Assembly (NCBI RefSeq): GCF_029168315.1
Contig: NZ_JARGYD010000005.1
Coordinates: 1 to 64,000 of the forward strand
DNA length: 64,000 nt
Direction of reading: 5' to 3'
DNA from: Psychromarinibacter halotolerans
Lineage (GTDB): Bacteria; Pseudomonadota; Alphaproteobacteria; Rhodobacterales; Rhodobacteraceae
This document shows positions 1 to 7,797 of this stretch, one piece after another; within the stretch, counting starts at the first letter, position 1; the number at the start of each line of letters is the position of its first letter. A model generated the notes under the pieces. The model was not told the origin of the DNA. It saw only the letters and a program-made list of their open reading frames with translations, and did no database searches. A program made the translations under genes and the position numbers.

Positions 1-177
<177 letters not shown>

Positions 178-217
178 GCAGGGCTTCTGCCCCCGCAAGC
201 TCGCCATCCGGGCGGCG

Positions 218-300
218 GGCGACCCCACGGGGTCGCCGAAAGCCCGGACCACCGGCCTTCGGGCTGAAACCGGTTCGATGAGGGGCGGATGATCCGCCCC
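218..300 (+). promoter_or_regulatory. Hairpins in the tuf-rpsJ spacer
   Basis: The 149-base spacer holds three possible RNA stems: an 8-bp stem 218-225/230-237, a 6-bp stem 241-246/260-265, and an 8-bp stem 282-289/293-300 ending 26 bases before rpsJ. None is followed by a T run, so they are not clear intrinsic terminators. No TTG-type promoter was found, so rpsJ may be read through from tuf. A leader role like the L4-controlled S10 leader of E. coli is possible, but there is no sequence evidence for it. Confidence 0.35.
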
Positions 301-326
301 TCCTCTCAACTGAAAAGGAAAAGAAA

Positions 327-641
327 ATGGCAGTTCAAAGCCAAAACATCCGTATCCGCCTGAAGGCGTTCGATTACCGTGTGCTGGATGCCAGCACGCA
401 GGAAATCGTCAACACCGCCAAGCGGACCGGTGCCCAGGTGCGCGGGCCGATCCCGCTGCCGAACAAGATCGAGAAGTTCACCGTTCTGCGCGGTCCGCAC
501 GTCGACAAGAAGTCGCGTGACCAGTGGGAAATTCGTACCCACAAGCGCCTTCTGGACATCGTGGACCCGACCCCGCAGACCGTGGACGCGCTGATGAAGC
601 TCGACCTCGCTGCCGGCGTCGACGTGCAGATCTCGGTTTAA
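327..641 (+). CDS. rpsJ: 30S ribosomal protein S10
   Basis: The 104-residue product has normal S10 length and the typical RIRLKAFDYRVLD opening and GPIPLPNKIEKFTVLR core. S10 sits in the 30S head and, in other bacteria, is also NusE in antitermination complexes. ATG at 327 follows an AAGGAAAAG Shine-Dalgarno region. It is the first gene of the first block (rpsJ-rplC-rplD-rplW) and lies 15 bases before rplC. Nothing is odd about the protein. Confidence 0.98.
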   Translation: MAVQSQNIRIRLKAFDYRVLDASTQEIVNTAKRTGAQVRGPIPLPNKIEKFTVLRGPHVDKKSRDQWEIRTHKRLLDIVDPTPQTVDALMKLDLAAGVDVQISV

Positions 642-656
642 GGGGGGTAACGGACA

Positions 657-1526
657 ATGTTGCGCTCTGGAGTTATCGCAAAGAAGGTCGGGATGACCCG
701 TATCTTCCAGGAAGACGGCAAGCAGGTGCCCGTCACCGTTCTGCAGCTGGACAAGCTGCAGGTCGTGGCGATGCGCACCGTCGAGAAGGACGGCTACAGC
801 GCCGTTCAGCTGGGTGCCGGCACCGCCAAGGCCAAACGGACCTCGGCCCCGATGCGCGGCGTTTTCGCCGCCGCGAAGGTCGAACCGAAGCGGAAGATCG
901 CCGAGTTCCGGGTTGCCCCCGAGAACCTGATCAACGTGGGCGAGGAAATCACCGCGAACCACTACTTCGAAGGTCAGTTCGTCGACGTGTCGGGCACCTC
1001 GATCGGTAAAGGTTTCGCCGGTGCCATGAAGCGTCACAACTTCGGTGGTCTGCGCGCCTCGCACGGCGTGTCGATCAGCCACCGTTCGCACGGCTCGACC
1101 GGTCAGTGTCAGGACCCGGGCCGCGTGTTCAAAGGCAAGAAGATGGCCGGCCACATGGGCGCTGCCCGCGTGACCACGCAGAACCTGCAGGTCGTCAAGA
1201 CCGACGCCGACCGTGGCCTGATCATGGTCAAAGGCGCCGTTCCCGGCCACAAGGGCGGCTGGGTCACCATCAAGGACGCGGTCAAGAAGCCGACGCCCGA
1301 GAACGTGATCTATCCCGCCGCGCTGAAGTCGGCCGCTGAGGAAGCCGAGCGCCTTGCCGCTCAGGCCGCCGAGGAAGCCGCCGCCGCCGAGGCAGCCGAA
1401 GCCGAACGCCTTGCCGCCGAGCAGGCCGCAGCCGAGGAAGCCGCGCTGAAGGAAGCCGAAGCCTCGATCGAGGCCGAGAAGTCCGAAGATGGCGACGCCG
1501 CTTCGGAAGGAGGCGAAGAGAAATGA
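657..1526 (+). CDS. rplC: 50S ribosomal protein L3 with a long acidic C-terminal tail
   Basis: L3 is an early 23S rRNA-binding protein whose loop reaches the peptidyl transferase centre. Residues 1 to about 215 are ordinary L3, including the GMTRIF start and the RASHGVSISHRSHGS loop. The last 70 or so residues are almost only Ala and Glu in heptad-like runs, then an acidic tail. The total of 289 residues compares with about 209 in E. coli. The tail is predicted to be a coiled coil or long helix. The stop overlaps the rplD start by 4 bases (ATGA), so translation is probably coupled. Confidence 0.97.
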   Translation: MLRSGVIAKKVGMTRIFQEDGKQVPVTVLQLDKLQVVAMRTVEKDGYSAVQLGAGTAKAKRTSAPMRGVFAAAKVEPKRKIAEFRVAPENLINVGEEITANHYFEGQFVDVSGTSIGKGFAGAMKRHNFGGLRASHGVSISHRSHGSTGQCQDPGRVFKGKKMAGHMGAARVTTQNLQVVKTDADRGLIMVKGAVPGHKGGWVTIKDAVKKPTPENVIYPAALKSAAEEAERLAAQAAEEAAAAEAAEAERLAAEQAAAEEAALKEAEASIEAEKSEDGDAASEGGEEK

Positions 1527-2140
1527 AGACCGACGTCCTCAAACTGGATGGCGCCGCTGCGGGTTCCGTGGATCTCGACGACGAGATCTTCGGCCTGGAG
1601 CCCCGTGCCGACATCCTGCACCGCGTCGTGCGCTGGCAGCGCGCGCGTGACCAGCAGGGCACGCACAAGGTCAAGACCCGGTCCGAGACCAGCTATTCGA
1701 CCAAGAAGATCTATCGCCAAAAAGGCACCGGCGGCGCTCGCCACGGTGACCGTAACGCGCCGATCTTCCGGAAGGGTGGTATCTACAAGGGTCCGACCCC
1801 GCGCAGCCACGCTCATGAACTGCCGAAGAAATTCCGCAAGCTGGGCCTGAAGCACGCGCTGTCGGCCAAGCTCAAGGAAGGCTCGCTGGTCATCCTCGAC
1901 TCCGCCGAGTCCGAGGGCAAGACCTCGGCGCTGGCCAAGCAGATCAAGTCGCTTGGCTGGAAGCGTGCGCTGATCATCGACGGTGCGACCGTGAACGAGG
2001 GCTTCGCCCGCGCCGCGGCCAACATCGATGGTGTGGACGTGCTGCCCTCTGTCGGTGCCAACGTGTACGACATCCTGCGCCGTGACACTCTGGTGATCAC
2101 GAAGGCCGGTGTCGAAGCCCTGGAGGCTCGCCTGAAATGA
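1523..2140 (+). CDS. rplD: 50S ribosomal protein L4
   Basis: The 205-residue protein matches L4 in length. It has the extended basic loop around residues 60-90 (KIYRQKGTGGARHGDRNAP) that lines the peptide exit tunnel, and the globular part with LDSAES and ALIIDG. L4 binds 23S rRNA early in assembly and in E. coli represses its own operon; no comparable leader is proven here. It overlaps rplC and rplW by 4 bases each, which suggests tight translational coupling. Confidence 0.98.
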   Translation: MKTDVLKLDGAAAGSVDLDDEIFGLEPRADILHRVVRWQRARDQQGTHKVKTRSETSYSTKKIYRQKGTGGARHGDRNAPIFRKGGIYKGPTPRSHAHELPKKFRKLGLKHALSAKLKEGSLVILDSAESEGKTSALAKQIKSLGWKRALIIDGATVNEGFARAAANIDGVDVLPSVGANVYDILRRDTLVITKAGVEALEARLK

Positions 2141-2430
2141 GCAAAGCAGAACTCTACGACGTGATCCGCAAGCCGATCATCACCGAGAAGGCGACGATGG
2201 CTTCCGAAGCCAACGCCGTTGTCTTCGAAGTGGCGATGGCGTCGACCAAGCCGCAGATCCGCGAAGCGGTCGAAGGCCTGTTCGGTGTCAAGGTGAAGGC
2301 GGTCAACACCACCATCACCAAAGGCAAGGTGAAGCGGTTCCGCGGCCGTCCCGGCAAGCGGAAGGACGTCAAGAAAGCCTATGTTACCCTTGAAGAGGGC
2401 AACACGATCGACGTGACCACTGGTCTGTGA
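2137..2430 (+). CDS. rplW: 50S ribosomal protein L23
   Basis: The 97-residue product begins with the L23 signature YDVIRKPIITEKA and carries the basic hairpin with KVKRFRGRPGKRKD. L23 lies at the tunnel exit and is a docking site for trigger factor and SRP. Its start overlaps the rplD stop. It ends the first ribosomal block: a repeat and a terminator follow at once, and the expected next gene, rplB, is about 2.6 kb away. Confidence 0.98.
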   Translation: MSKAELYDVIRKPIITEKATMASEANAVVFEVAMASTKPQIREAVEGLFGVKVKAVNTTITKGKVKRFRGRPGKRKDVKKAYVTLEEGNTIDVTTGL

Positions 2431-2437
2431 TCGGGCA

Positions 2438-2463
2438 GGTGGGTTGAAAACCCACCCTACGAA
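2438..2463 (+). repeat. Short palindromic repeat, copy 1 (GGTGGGTT/AACCCACC then CTACGAA)
   Basis: An 8-bp stem 2438-2445/2449-2456 with a GAA loop is followed by CTACGAAT. The same layout, a stem with an A-rich loop then CCTACGAAAT, recurs right after rplP at 7686. In both places it sits between the stop codon and a separate terminator. This looks like a dispersed intergenic palindrome rather than a gene-specific signal. Confidence 0.5.
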
Positions 2464-2468
2464 TTCGG

Positions 2469-2500
2469 AAGGGCCTCAGCGAAAGCGGGGCCCTTTCGCT
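2469..2500 (+). terminator. Intrinsic terminator after rplW
   Basis: A 7-bp stem 2469-2475/2489-2495 (AAGGGCC/GGCCCTT) is followed by TTTCGCTTT. It lies 38 bases after the rplW stop and closes the rpsJ-rplW block before the inserted genes. Confidence 0.7.
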
Positions 2501-2639
2501 TTGGCGCGGCCACACGGCTGAATGCTCTGCGGAGAGGTGCCGTATGGGCGAGCAAATCGTTCTGGCACCACCATAGAGCTTGATACATGCAAAGTTTCAT
2601 GCATGGTTAATTAACAATATTTTTCAGAGCTGTTTGACG

Positions 2640-3203
2640 ATGTCTTCGAAGACCATTCAGCCCGACCACCCGGACGCCATTACGCTGTCGGCCCTTGGTG
2701 AAATTGCTTTTCTTGCAGGGCGCTCGCCGGTTCATTCCCGCGCGCCGACGGACACGCTGCGTCACTGGTGGGAAACGCCGATCGCGCTGAACCAATACTG
2801 GTGTTTCCGTGCTGATGGCGTGCCTCGGCTGGCGCTGTCATGGGCCTCGTTAAGCCCGGAGGCAGAGCGGCGATATGTCGTCGACCGCAAACCGCTGCGG
2901 ATCCAGGACTGGTGGAGCGGACCACAAAAATGGGTCATCGACTGGATCGCGCCCTTCGCTATCCCGCGTCTGAACATGGAGGTCCGGCGCTGGCTGGTTA
3001 CCACGGGTTTTCGCGATAGCGGCAGTGTCCGGTTCTTGCGGGTGGGGCAGGGGCGGTCAATCAGGTCGATCACGGAACTGAACAGGGCAGAGAACGGGAC
3101 GGTTCACCGGGATTTTCTCGACATCACAGCATTTCAAACCGGCGGGGTTGCGACCAGCAGGACCGGCGACACAGGTGAGGACCACAGATGGGAATTTGGG
3201 TAG
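2640..3203 (+). CDS. HlyC-family toxin-activating lysine acyltransferase
   Basis: The 187-residue protein resembles RTX toxin acyltransferases such as HlyC and ApxIC, which move a fatty acyl group from acyl-ACP to lysines of a protoxin in the cytoplasm. Residues 17-120 carry the family pattern: GEIAFLAGRSPVHSRAP with His32 at the place of the catalytic His, LSWASLSPEAE, DWWSGPQKW, and IDWIAPF with Asp101 at the place of the catalytic Asp. ATG 2640 is chosen; an in-frame ATG at 2580 would add 20 residues unlike the family. The end overlaps the Hint-domain gene by 16 bases, so the two are probably co-translated. The upstream DNA is AT-rich for this genome, which hints at transfer. No RTX toxin is visible here. 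Confidence 0.85.
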   Translation: MSSKTIQPDHPDAITLSALGEIAFLAGRSPVHSRAPTDTLRHWWETPIALNQYWCFRADGVPRLALSWASLSPEAERRYVVDRKPLRIQDWWSGPQKWVIDWIAPFAIPRLNMEVRRWLVTTGFRDSGSVRFLRVGQGRSIRSITELNRAENGTVHRDFLDITAFQTGGVATSRTGDTGEDHRWEFG

Positions 3204-4192
3204 AGCAACTTGATGTAAATTACACGCTCGGAGCCACGATCGAGACGTTCAACGACGACGACTTCGACATGGCCTCTTCCGAGGATCCCGACTACGTCGT
3301 TTATCTGAAGACTACGCAGTCTGATAACACACAAGCACTGTCGTTTGAATTTGACTTCGATGGCTCGAGTGAAACCACTTTCATCTTGGAGCCCGAGCCT
3401 GATCTGATCATTACGCCCACCTATGTGACGAGTCCTTTCACGGTTGGCGTTAGCGATCAGGAATCCGGGACCTTCCTCGTGACTGTCCTCTGGGGGCAGG
3501 ACGACCTCGCAGGTGAATCTGTGACGCTGACGGTGACGTCCGACCCGACGCAGCCGAATATCGACGCGGATACAGATACGATTACGTTCGTGCTTAGGGA
3601 TCAAGAAGAGGACTTTGTGGTCGACACGGTTTGCTTTGCAACAGGCACGGCGATCGGCACGCCTTGCGGAACCAAAGCCGTCGAGTCGCTGCGTCCGGGT
3701 GATCCGATCCTGACGGTGGATGGCCGGACTGTCCCGGTCAAGTGGGTGGGCCGCCAATCGATGCACCGGCTGCTTACCGATCCGAACCGGTTCTCTCCTG
3801 TCCGGGTGGCTGCCGGTGCTCTGGCTGACGGAATGCCGCGGCGAGATCTCGTCCTGACCAAAGAGCATGGGCTGATGATCGACGGGTTGATCATCAACGC
3901 GGGCGCGCTGGTCAACGGGACGACCGTCACGGTCGAGCCGGTAGAGACGCTTCGCTACCGCGAGACGTACTACCACGTCGAGACAGAAGGCCACGATCTG
4001 ATCCTGGCCGAGGGGGCCCCGGCAGAGACGTTCCTTGACACCGGGACGCGGTGCCGGTTCGACAACTACCTTGAATACCGCCGGCTTCATGGTGCGGACA
4101 CTCCGGGCCCGGAGCGTGGCGAGCTCCGGATCTCGTCCGCCCGCCTGGTTCCCAGGCACATCCGTGAAAGGCTGGCCGCGGTCCCGGCGTAG
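3188..4192 (+). CDS. Hint-domain protein (Hint_2 type), likely acyltransferase partner
   Basis: This 334-residue protein has two parts. Residues 1-145 are acidic, rich in Asp and Thr, of beta character and not recognised; no signal peptide and no RTX nonapeptides are seen. From Cys149 a Hint domain follows (CFATGTAI, then VESLRPGD, VKWVGRQS, and LTKEHGLM with a likely block-B His). Hint domains cleave or rearrange the bond before their first Cys. Hint_2 proteins are common in Rhodobacteraceae. ATG 3188 lies inside the end of the acyltransferase gene, with GGTGAGG upstream. By inference, the N-terminal part or a distant secreted protein is the acylation substrate. Confidence 0.8.
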   Translation: MGIWVEQLDVNYTLGATIETFNDDDFDMASSEDPDYVVYLKTTQSDNTQALSFEFDFDGSSETTFILEPEPDLIITPTYVTSPFTVGVSDQESGTFLVTVLWGQDDLAGESVTLTVTSDPTQPNIDADTDTITFVLRDQEEDFVVDTVCFATGTAIGTPCGTKAVESLRPGDPILTVDGRTVPVKWVGRQSMHRLLTDPNRFSPVRVAAGALADGMPRRDLVLTKEHGLMIDGLIINAGALVNGTTVTVEPVETLRYRETYYHVETEGHDLILAEGAPAETFLDTGTRCRFDNYLEYRRLHGADTPGPERGELRISSARLVPRHIRERLAAVPA

Positions 4193-4312
4193 GATGGGCT
4201 TTCACTCCATCCGTCCCCGTCCGCACATCGGCGCCGGTCTGTAACTGAACCGCCCACTACTCCTCTGCGTAGACTGAACAACACGCAGCCATGCGACGAC
4301 GGAGCAAACGAC

Positions 4313-4765
4313 ATGCCGGTGACACCCACGATCCTACGCCCCCTTGCCTTCGTGCTGGGCGCCGCGACCGCCACAGGCGGCGGAGCGGCCCAGTCCGACA
4401 CGGCGGCGGCCCTGTTCCGTCCGCTGGACTCGGCGACGCCGAACCTTGACGTCTATCGCTGGGACAAACGCGTCGTCCTGCTCTTCGCCGAGGATGATCT
4501 GGACCCGACGCTTGCCACGGCGCGGGCACGCCTTGCCGCTGCCGCAGCGGGGCTTGCCGAACGCGATATCGTCGTGCTGACCGACACAAACCCCGGGGCG
4601 GGCGGTGCCATCCGGTCCGGGCTTGGCGTGGGCGGTTTCGCGATGGTGCTTGTGGGCAAGGACGGCACCGTGAAGCTGAACCGCTCGGCCTTTATAGATG
4701 TCGACGAACTGTTCGGCGTGATCGACGCGATGCCGATGCGCCGGCGCGAGATGCAGGACGGCTAG
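4313..4765 (+). CDS. DUF4174 family exported protein
   Basis: The 150-residue protein has a probable signal peptide (residues 1 to about 27, ending GGAAQS). Its mature part matches the DUF4174 pattern: RVVLLFAEDDLDP, GLAERDIVVLTD, VLVGKDGTVKL and the closing IDAMPMRRREM. The fold is expected to be thioredoxin-like, but there is no CXXC, so redox catalysis is unlikely. Its function is unknown. It stands alone between the Hint gene and the rplB leader, on the same strand, inside the gap of the split S10 cluster. Confidence 0.8.
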   Translation: MPVTPTILRPLAFVLGAATATGGGAAQSDTAAALFRPLDSATPNLDVYRWDKRVVLLFAEDDLDPTLATARARLAAAAAGLAERDIVVLTDTNPGAGGAIRSGLGVGGFAMVLVGKDGTVKLNRSAFIDVDELFGVIDAMPMRRREMQDG

Positions 4766-4823
4766 GCCGGGGACGGGCAGGGGCCGCCATCTGCCCCGAC
4801 GCCGTGAATCCCGGGGCGTCGAC

Positions 4824-4852
4824 TTGACGTAACCCGGGCGATCCTCTAAACG
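4824..4852 (+). promoter_or_regulatory. Putative promoter for rplB block
   Basis: TTGACG (4824-4829), a 17-base spacer and TAAACG (4847-4852) form a good candidate 165 bases before rplB. The same form, TTG-N17-TANACG, occurs before rpmC and rplO, and a close relative before rplS. A terminator-like hairpin lies just downstream at 4868, so either initiation is attenuated or the true start is elsewhere in the leader. Confidence 0.5.
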
Positions 4853-4867
4853 GCCACATCCGCCGCT

Positions 4868-4896
4868 GCCCCGGATTCGTCCGGGGCTTCGTTTTT
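4868..4896 (+). terminator. Terminator or attenuator in the rplB leader
   Basis: An 8-bp GC-rich stem 4868-4875/4880-4887 with a TTCG loop is followed by TTCGTTTTT. It can end the DUF4174 transcript. If the promoter at 4824 is real, it would also act as an attenuator about 10 bases after the start of the rplB transcript. Confidence 0.65.
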
Positions 4897-5017
4897 CGTG
4901 CGGCGGCGCATCATCGGGGACCTTCGGGGCCCTATACCACGGCACCCCACCCGGTACGGGGATGCCCAAACATAGCGGGCCGCAAAGGTCCGCATTGCTA
5001 AACGGAAGACAGAAAGC

Positions 5018-5860
5018 ATGGCACTCAAGTCGTACAAGCCGACGACGCCGGGCCAGCGCGGGCTGGTGCTGATCGACCGTTCGGAGCTGTGGAAAGGACG
5101 TCCTGTCAAGTCCCTCACCGAGGGTCTGACGAAGAAGGGCGGCCGGAACAACACCGGACGTATTACCCAGCGCCGCCGTGGTGGCGGAGCGAAGCGGCTC
5201 TACCGTATCGTCGACTTCAAGCGGAACAAGTTTGACGTCGAGGGCGTAATCGTCCGCATCGAATATGACCCCAACCGGACCGCGTTCATCGCGCTGGTGC
5301 AGTACAACGACGGCGAGCAGGCCTACATCCTGGCCCCGCAGCGTCTTGGCGTTGGCGACAAGGTCGTCGCGTCGGCCAAGGCCGACATTAAGCCGGGCAA
5401 CGCGATGCCGTTCTCGGGCCTGCCGATCGGTACCATCGTCCACAACGTCGAGATGAAGCCCGGCAAGGGCGGTCAGATCGCTCGTGCTGCTGGCACCTAC
5501 GCCCAGTTCGTCGGTCGCGACGGTGGCTACGCCCAGATCCGCCTGTCCTCGGGCGAACTGCGCATGGTCCGTCAGGAATGCATGGCCACTGTTGGTGCCG
5601 TGTCGAACCCCGACAACTCGAACCAGAACTTCGGTAAAGCCGGCCGGATGCGCCACTATGGCAAGCGCCCGTCGGTCCGCGGTGTCGTCATGAACCCGAT
5701 CGATCACCCCCACGGCGGTGGTGAAGGCCGGACTTCGGGCGGTCGTCACCCGGTGACCCCGTGGGGCAAGCCGACCAAAGGTGCAAAGACGCGCAGCCGC
5801 AAGAAGGCTTCGTCGAAGCTGATCATCCGTTCGCGTCACGCCAGGAAGAAGGGCCGCTAA
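5018..5860 (+). CDS. rplB: 50S ribosomal protein L2
   Basis: The 280-residue protein is L2 at its usual length. It opens MALKSYKPTTPGQRG and carries the conserved C-terminal NPIDHPHGGGEGRTSGGR segment, whose His lies near the peptidyl transferase centre. L2 is needed for subunit joining and peptidyl transfer. It starts the second ribosomal block (rplB-rpsS-rplV-rpsC-rplP), with rpsS 3 bases behind it. In most bacteria it directly follows rplW; here three foreign genes lie between. Confidence 0.98.
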   Translation: MALKSYKPTTPGQRGLVLIDRSELWKGRPVKSLTEGLTKKGGRNNTGRITQRRRGGGAKRLYRIVDFKRNKFDVEGVIVRIEYDPNRTAFIALVQYNDGEQAYILAPQRLGVGDKVVASAKADIKPGNAMPFSGLPIGTIVHNVEMKPGKGGQIARAAGTYAQFVGRDGGYAQIRLSSGELRMVRQECMATVGAVSNPDNSNQNFGKAGRMRHYGKRPSVRGVVMNPIDHPHGGGEGRTSGGRHPVTPWGKPTKGAKTRSRKKASSKLIIRSRHARKKGR

Positions 5861-5863
5861 CAT

Positions 5864-6142
5864 ATGTCACGTGCAGTTTGGAAAGGCCCCTTTGTTGACG
5901 CTTACGTCCTCAAGAAGGCCGAAAAGGCTCAATCCGCGAGCCGCAACGAAGTCATCAAGATTTGGTCGCGTCGCTCGACCATTCTTCCCCAGTTCGTGGG
6001 CCTCACCTTTGGGGTCTACAACGGCAAGAAACATATCCCGGTCAACGTGACCGAGGACATGATCGGCCAGAAGTTCGGGGAATACGCGCCGACGCGGACC
6101 TACTACGGTCACGCCGCCGACAAGAAAGCCAAGAGGAAGTAA
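5864..6142 (+). CDS. rpsS: 30S ribosomal protein S19
   Basis: The 92-residue product matches S19 length and pattern (SRAVWKGPFVD, RRSTILPQFVGLTFGVYNG, FGEYAPTRTYYGH). S19 sits in the 30S head near the A-site finger bridge. It begins 3 bases after rplB and ends 5 bases before rplV, in the standard order. Confidence 0.98.
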   Translation: MSRAVWKGPFVDAYVLKKAEKAQSASRNEVIKIWSRRSTILPQFVGLTFGVYNGKKHIPVNVTEDMIGQKFGEYAPTRTYYGHAADKKAKRK

Positions 6143-6147
6143 GCGTC

Positions 6148-6528
6148 ATGGGTAAGGAAAAGAATCCGCGCCGCGTGGCGGAGAACGAAGCGATGGCGAA
6201 GCTGCGCATGCTGCGTACTTCCCCTCAGAAACTGAACCTGGTTGCGGCGATGATCCGCGGCAAGAAGGTCGACAAGGCTCTGAACGACCTGACCTTCAGC
6301 CGTAAGCGGATTGCCGAGGACGTGAAGAAATGCCTTCAGTCCGCGATCGCCAACGCCGAGAACAACCACGGCCTTGACGTCGACGAACTCGTCGTCGCCG
6401 AAGCCTGGGTCGGTAAGAACCTGATCATGAAGCGTGGCCGTCCGCGGGCGCGTGGCCGGTTCGGCAAGATCCACAAGCCGTTCTCGGAGCTTACCATCAA
6501 GGTCCGCCAGGTCGAGGAGCAAGCCTAA
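6148..6528 (+). CDS. rplV: 50S ribosomal protein L22
   Basis: The 126-residue product has the L22 core RMLRTSPQKLNLVAAMIRGK and the tunnel hairpin with KRGRPRARGRFGKI near the C-terminus. L22 lines the exit tunnel and contacts all 23S domains. ATG 6148 is the family start; longer in-frame extensions run through rpsS and are rejected. The TAA stop shares one base with the rpsC ATG. Confidence 0.98.
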   Translation: MGKEKNPRRVAENEAMAKLRMLRTSPQKLNLVAAMIRGKKVDKALNDLTFSRKRIAEDVKKCLQSAIANAENNHGLDVDELVVAEAWVGKNLIMKRGRPRARGRFGKIHKPFSELTIKVRQVEEQA

Positions 6529-7253
6529 TGGGTCATAAAGTCAATCCGATCGGCATGCGCCTTCAGGTGAACCGCACCTGGGACAGCCGCTGGTACGCCG
6601 ACACCAAAGACTACGGCAACCTCCTGCTCGAAGACGTCGCGATCCGTGAGTTCATCGAGAAGGAATGCAAGCAGGCCGGCGTCAGCCGCGTCATCATCGA
6701 ACGCCCGCACAAGAAGTGCCGGGTGACGGTCCACACCGCGCGTCCGGGCGTGATCATCGGCAAAAAAGGCGCCGATATCGAAACCCTGCGCAAGAAGCTG
6801 GCGAAGATGACCGACAGCGAGCTGCACCTCAACATCGTCGAGGTTCGCAAGCCCGAGCTGGACGCCCGTCTGGTGGCCGACTCGATCGCTCAGCAGCTGG
6901 AACGTCGTGTTTCGTTCCGTCGCGCCATGAAGCGCGCGGTGCAGAACTCGATGCGGATGGGTGCCCTGGGCATCCGGGTCAACGTCGCGGGCCGCCTTGG
7001 CGGCGCCGAGATCGCCCGGACCGAGTGGTATCGCGAAGGCCGTGTGCCGCTGCACACCCTGCGCGCCGACATCGACTATGCGACCGTCGAAGCCGAAACG
7101 CCCTATGGCATCATCGGCATCAAAGTCTGGATCTTCAAAGGCGAGATCATGGAGCACGACCCGTCGGCTCGTGATCGTCGTCAGGCGGAGCTTCAGGAAG
7201 GTCCCGCGCCCCGTGGCGCCGGCGGTGGTCGCGACCGCGATCGTCGCAACTGA
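6528..7253 (+). CDS. rpsC: 30S ribosomal protein S3
   Basis: The 241-residue S3 has a KH-type RNA-binding segment (GVIIGKKGADIETL, around residue 75) and a basic C-terminal tail rich in Gly, Arg and Asp. S3 forms part of the mRNA entry tunnel on the 30S. The last 20 residues or so (PRGAGGGRDRDRRN) are the variable tail seen in alphaproteobacteria. It lies 12 bases before rplP. Confidence 0.98.
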   Translation: MGHKVNPIGMRLQVNRTWDSRWYADTKDYGNLLLEDVAIREFIEKECKQAGVSRVIIERPHKKCRVTVHTARPGVIIGKKGADIETLRKKLAKMTDSELHLNIVEVRKPELDARLVADSIAQQLERRVSFRRAMKRAVQNSMRMGALGIRVNVAGRLGGAEIARTEWYREGRVPLHTLRADIDYATVEAETPYGIIGIKVWIFKGEIMEHDPSARDRRQAELQEGPAPRGAGGGRDRDRRN

Positions 7254-7265
7254 GGAGTTTAAGAG

Positions 7266-7679
7266 ATGCTGCAACCGAAGCGCACAAAATTCCGCAAGAT
7301 GCACAAGGGCCGGATCCGTGGCGAAGCCAAGGGCGGTTCCGACCTGAACTTCGGCACGTTCGGCCTTAAGGCCACGCAGCCGGAACGCATCACTGCCCGC
7401 CAGATCGAGGCCGCTCGTCGTGCCATGACGCGTCACATGAAGCGTCAGGGCCGCGTCTGGATCCGGATCTTCCCGGATACCCCGGTGACCTCGAAGCCCA
7501 CCGAAGTGCGGATGGGTAAAGGTAAGGGTTCGGTCGATTACTGGGCCTGCAAGGTCAAGCCCGGCCGCGTGATGTTCGAACTCGACGGTGTGTCGGAGCC
7601 GATCGCCCGCGAGGCCCTGCGCCTTGCCGCGATGAAGCTGCCGATCAAGTCGCGTATCGTTCAGCGCGAAGACTGGTAA
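7266..7679 (+). CDS. rplP: 50S ribosomal protein L16
   Basis: The 137-residue L16 starts MLQPKRTKFRKMHKGR and carries the central RVWIRIFPDTPVT loop that reaches the A-site. In E. coli, L16 is hydroxylated on an arginine by the oxygenase YcfD. It closes the second block: a palindromic repeat and a strong terminator follow, and then a 2OG-Fe(II) oxygenase gene instead of the usual rpmC. Confidence 0.98.
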   Translation: MLQPKRTKFRKMHKGRIRGEAKGGSDLNFGTFGLKATQPERITARQIEAARRAMTRHMKRQGRVWIRIFPDTPVTSKPTEVRMGKGKGSVDYWACKVKPGRVMFELDGVSEPIAREALRLAAMKLPIKSRIVQREDW

Positions 7680-7685
7680 GCGGGT

Positions 7686-7709
7686 ATGGGGTAAAACCCC
7701 ATCCTACGA
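7686..7709 (+). repeat. Short palindromic repeat, copy 2 (after rplP)
   Basis: A 7-bp stem 7686-7692/7696-7702 with an AAA loop is followed by CCTACGAAA. It matches the arrangement at 2438 after rplW, including the CTACGAA tail. Both copies sit at break points of the ribosomal cluster. Confidence 0.5.
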
Positions 7710-7717
7710 AATCTTGG

Positions 7718-7748
7718 AAGGGCGGGGTTATCCCGCCCTTTTCCTTTT
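7718..7748 (+). terminator. Intrinsic terminator after rplP
   Basis: A 9-bp stem 7718-7726/7732-7740 (AAGGGCGGG/CCCGCCCTT) is followed by TTTTCCTTTT. This is one of the clearest terminators in the window and separates the rplB-rplP block from the oxygenase gene. Confidence 0.85.
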
Positions 7749-7797
7749 GTGGGCGCATCGCCTATGGATCGTCCCGACCCGAACACACGAGGCCGCC

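Noticed and set aside
178..326. An L4-type autoregulatory S10 leader
   Set aside because: Hairpins exist, but none resembles the E. coli S10 leader in a way that can be defended by eye, and no promoter was found.
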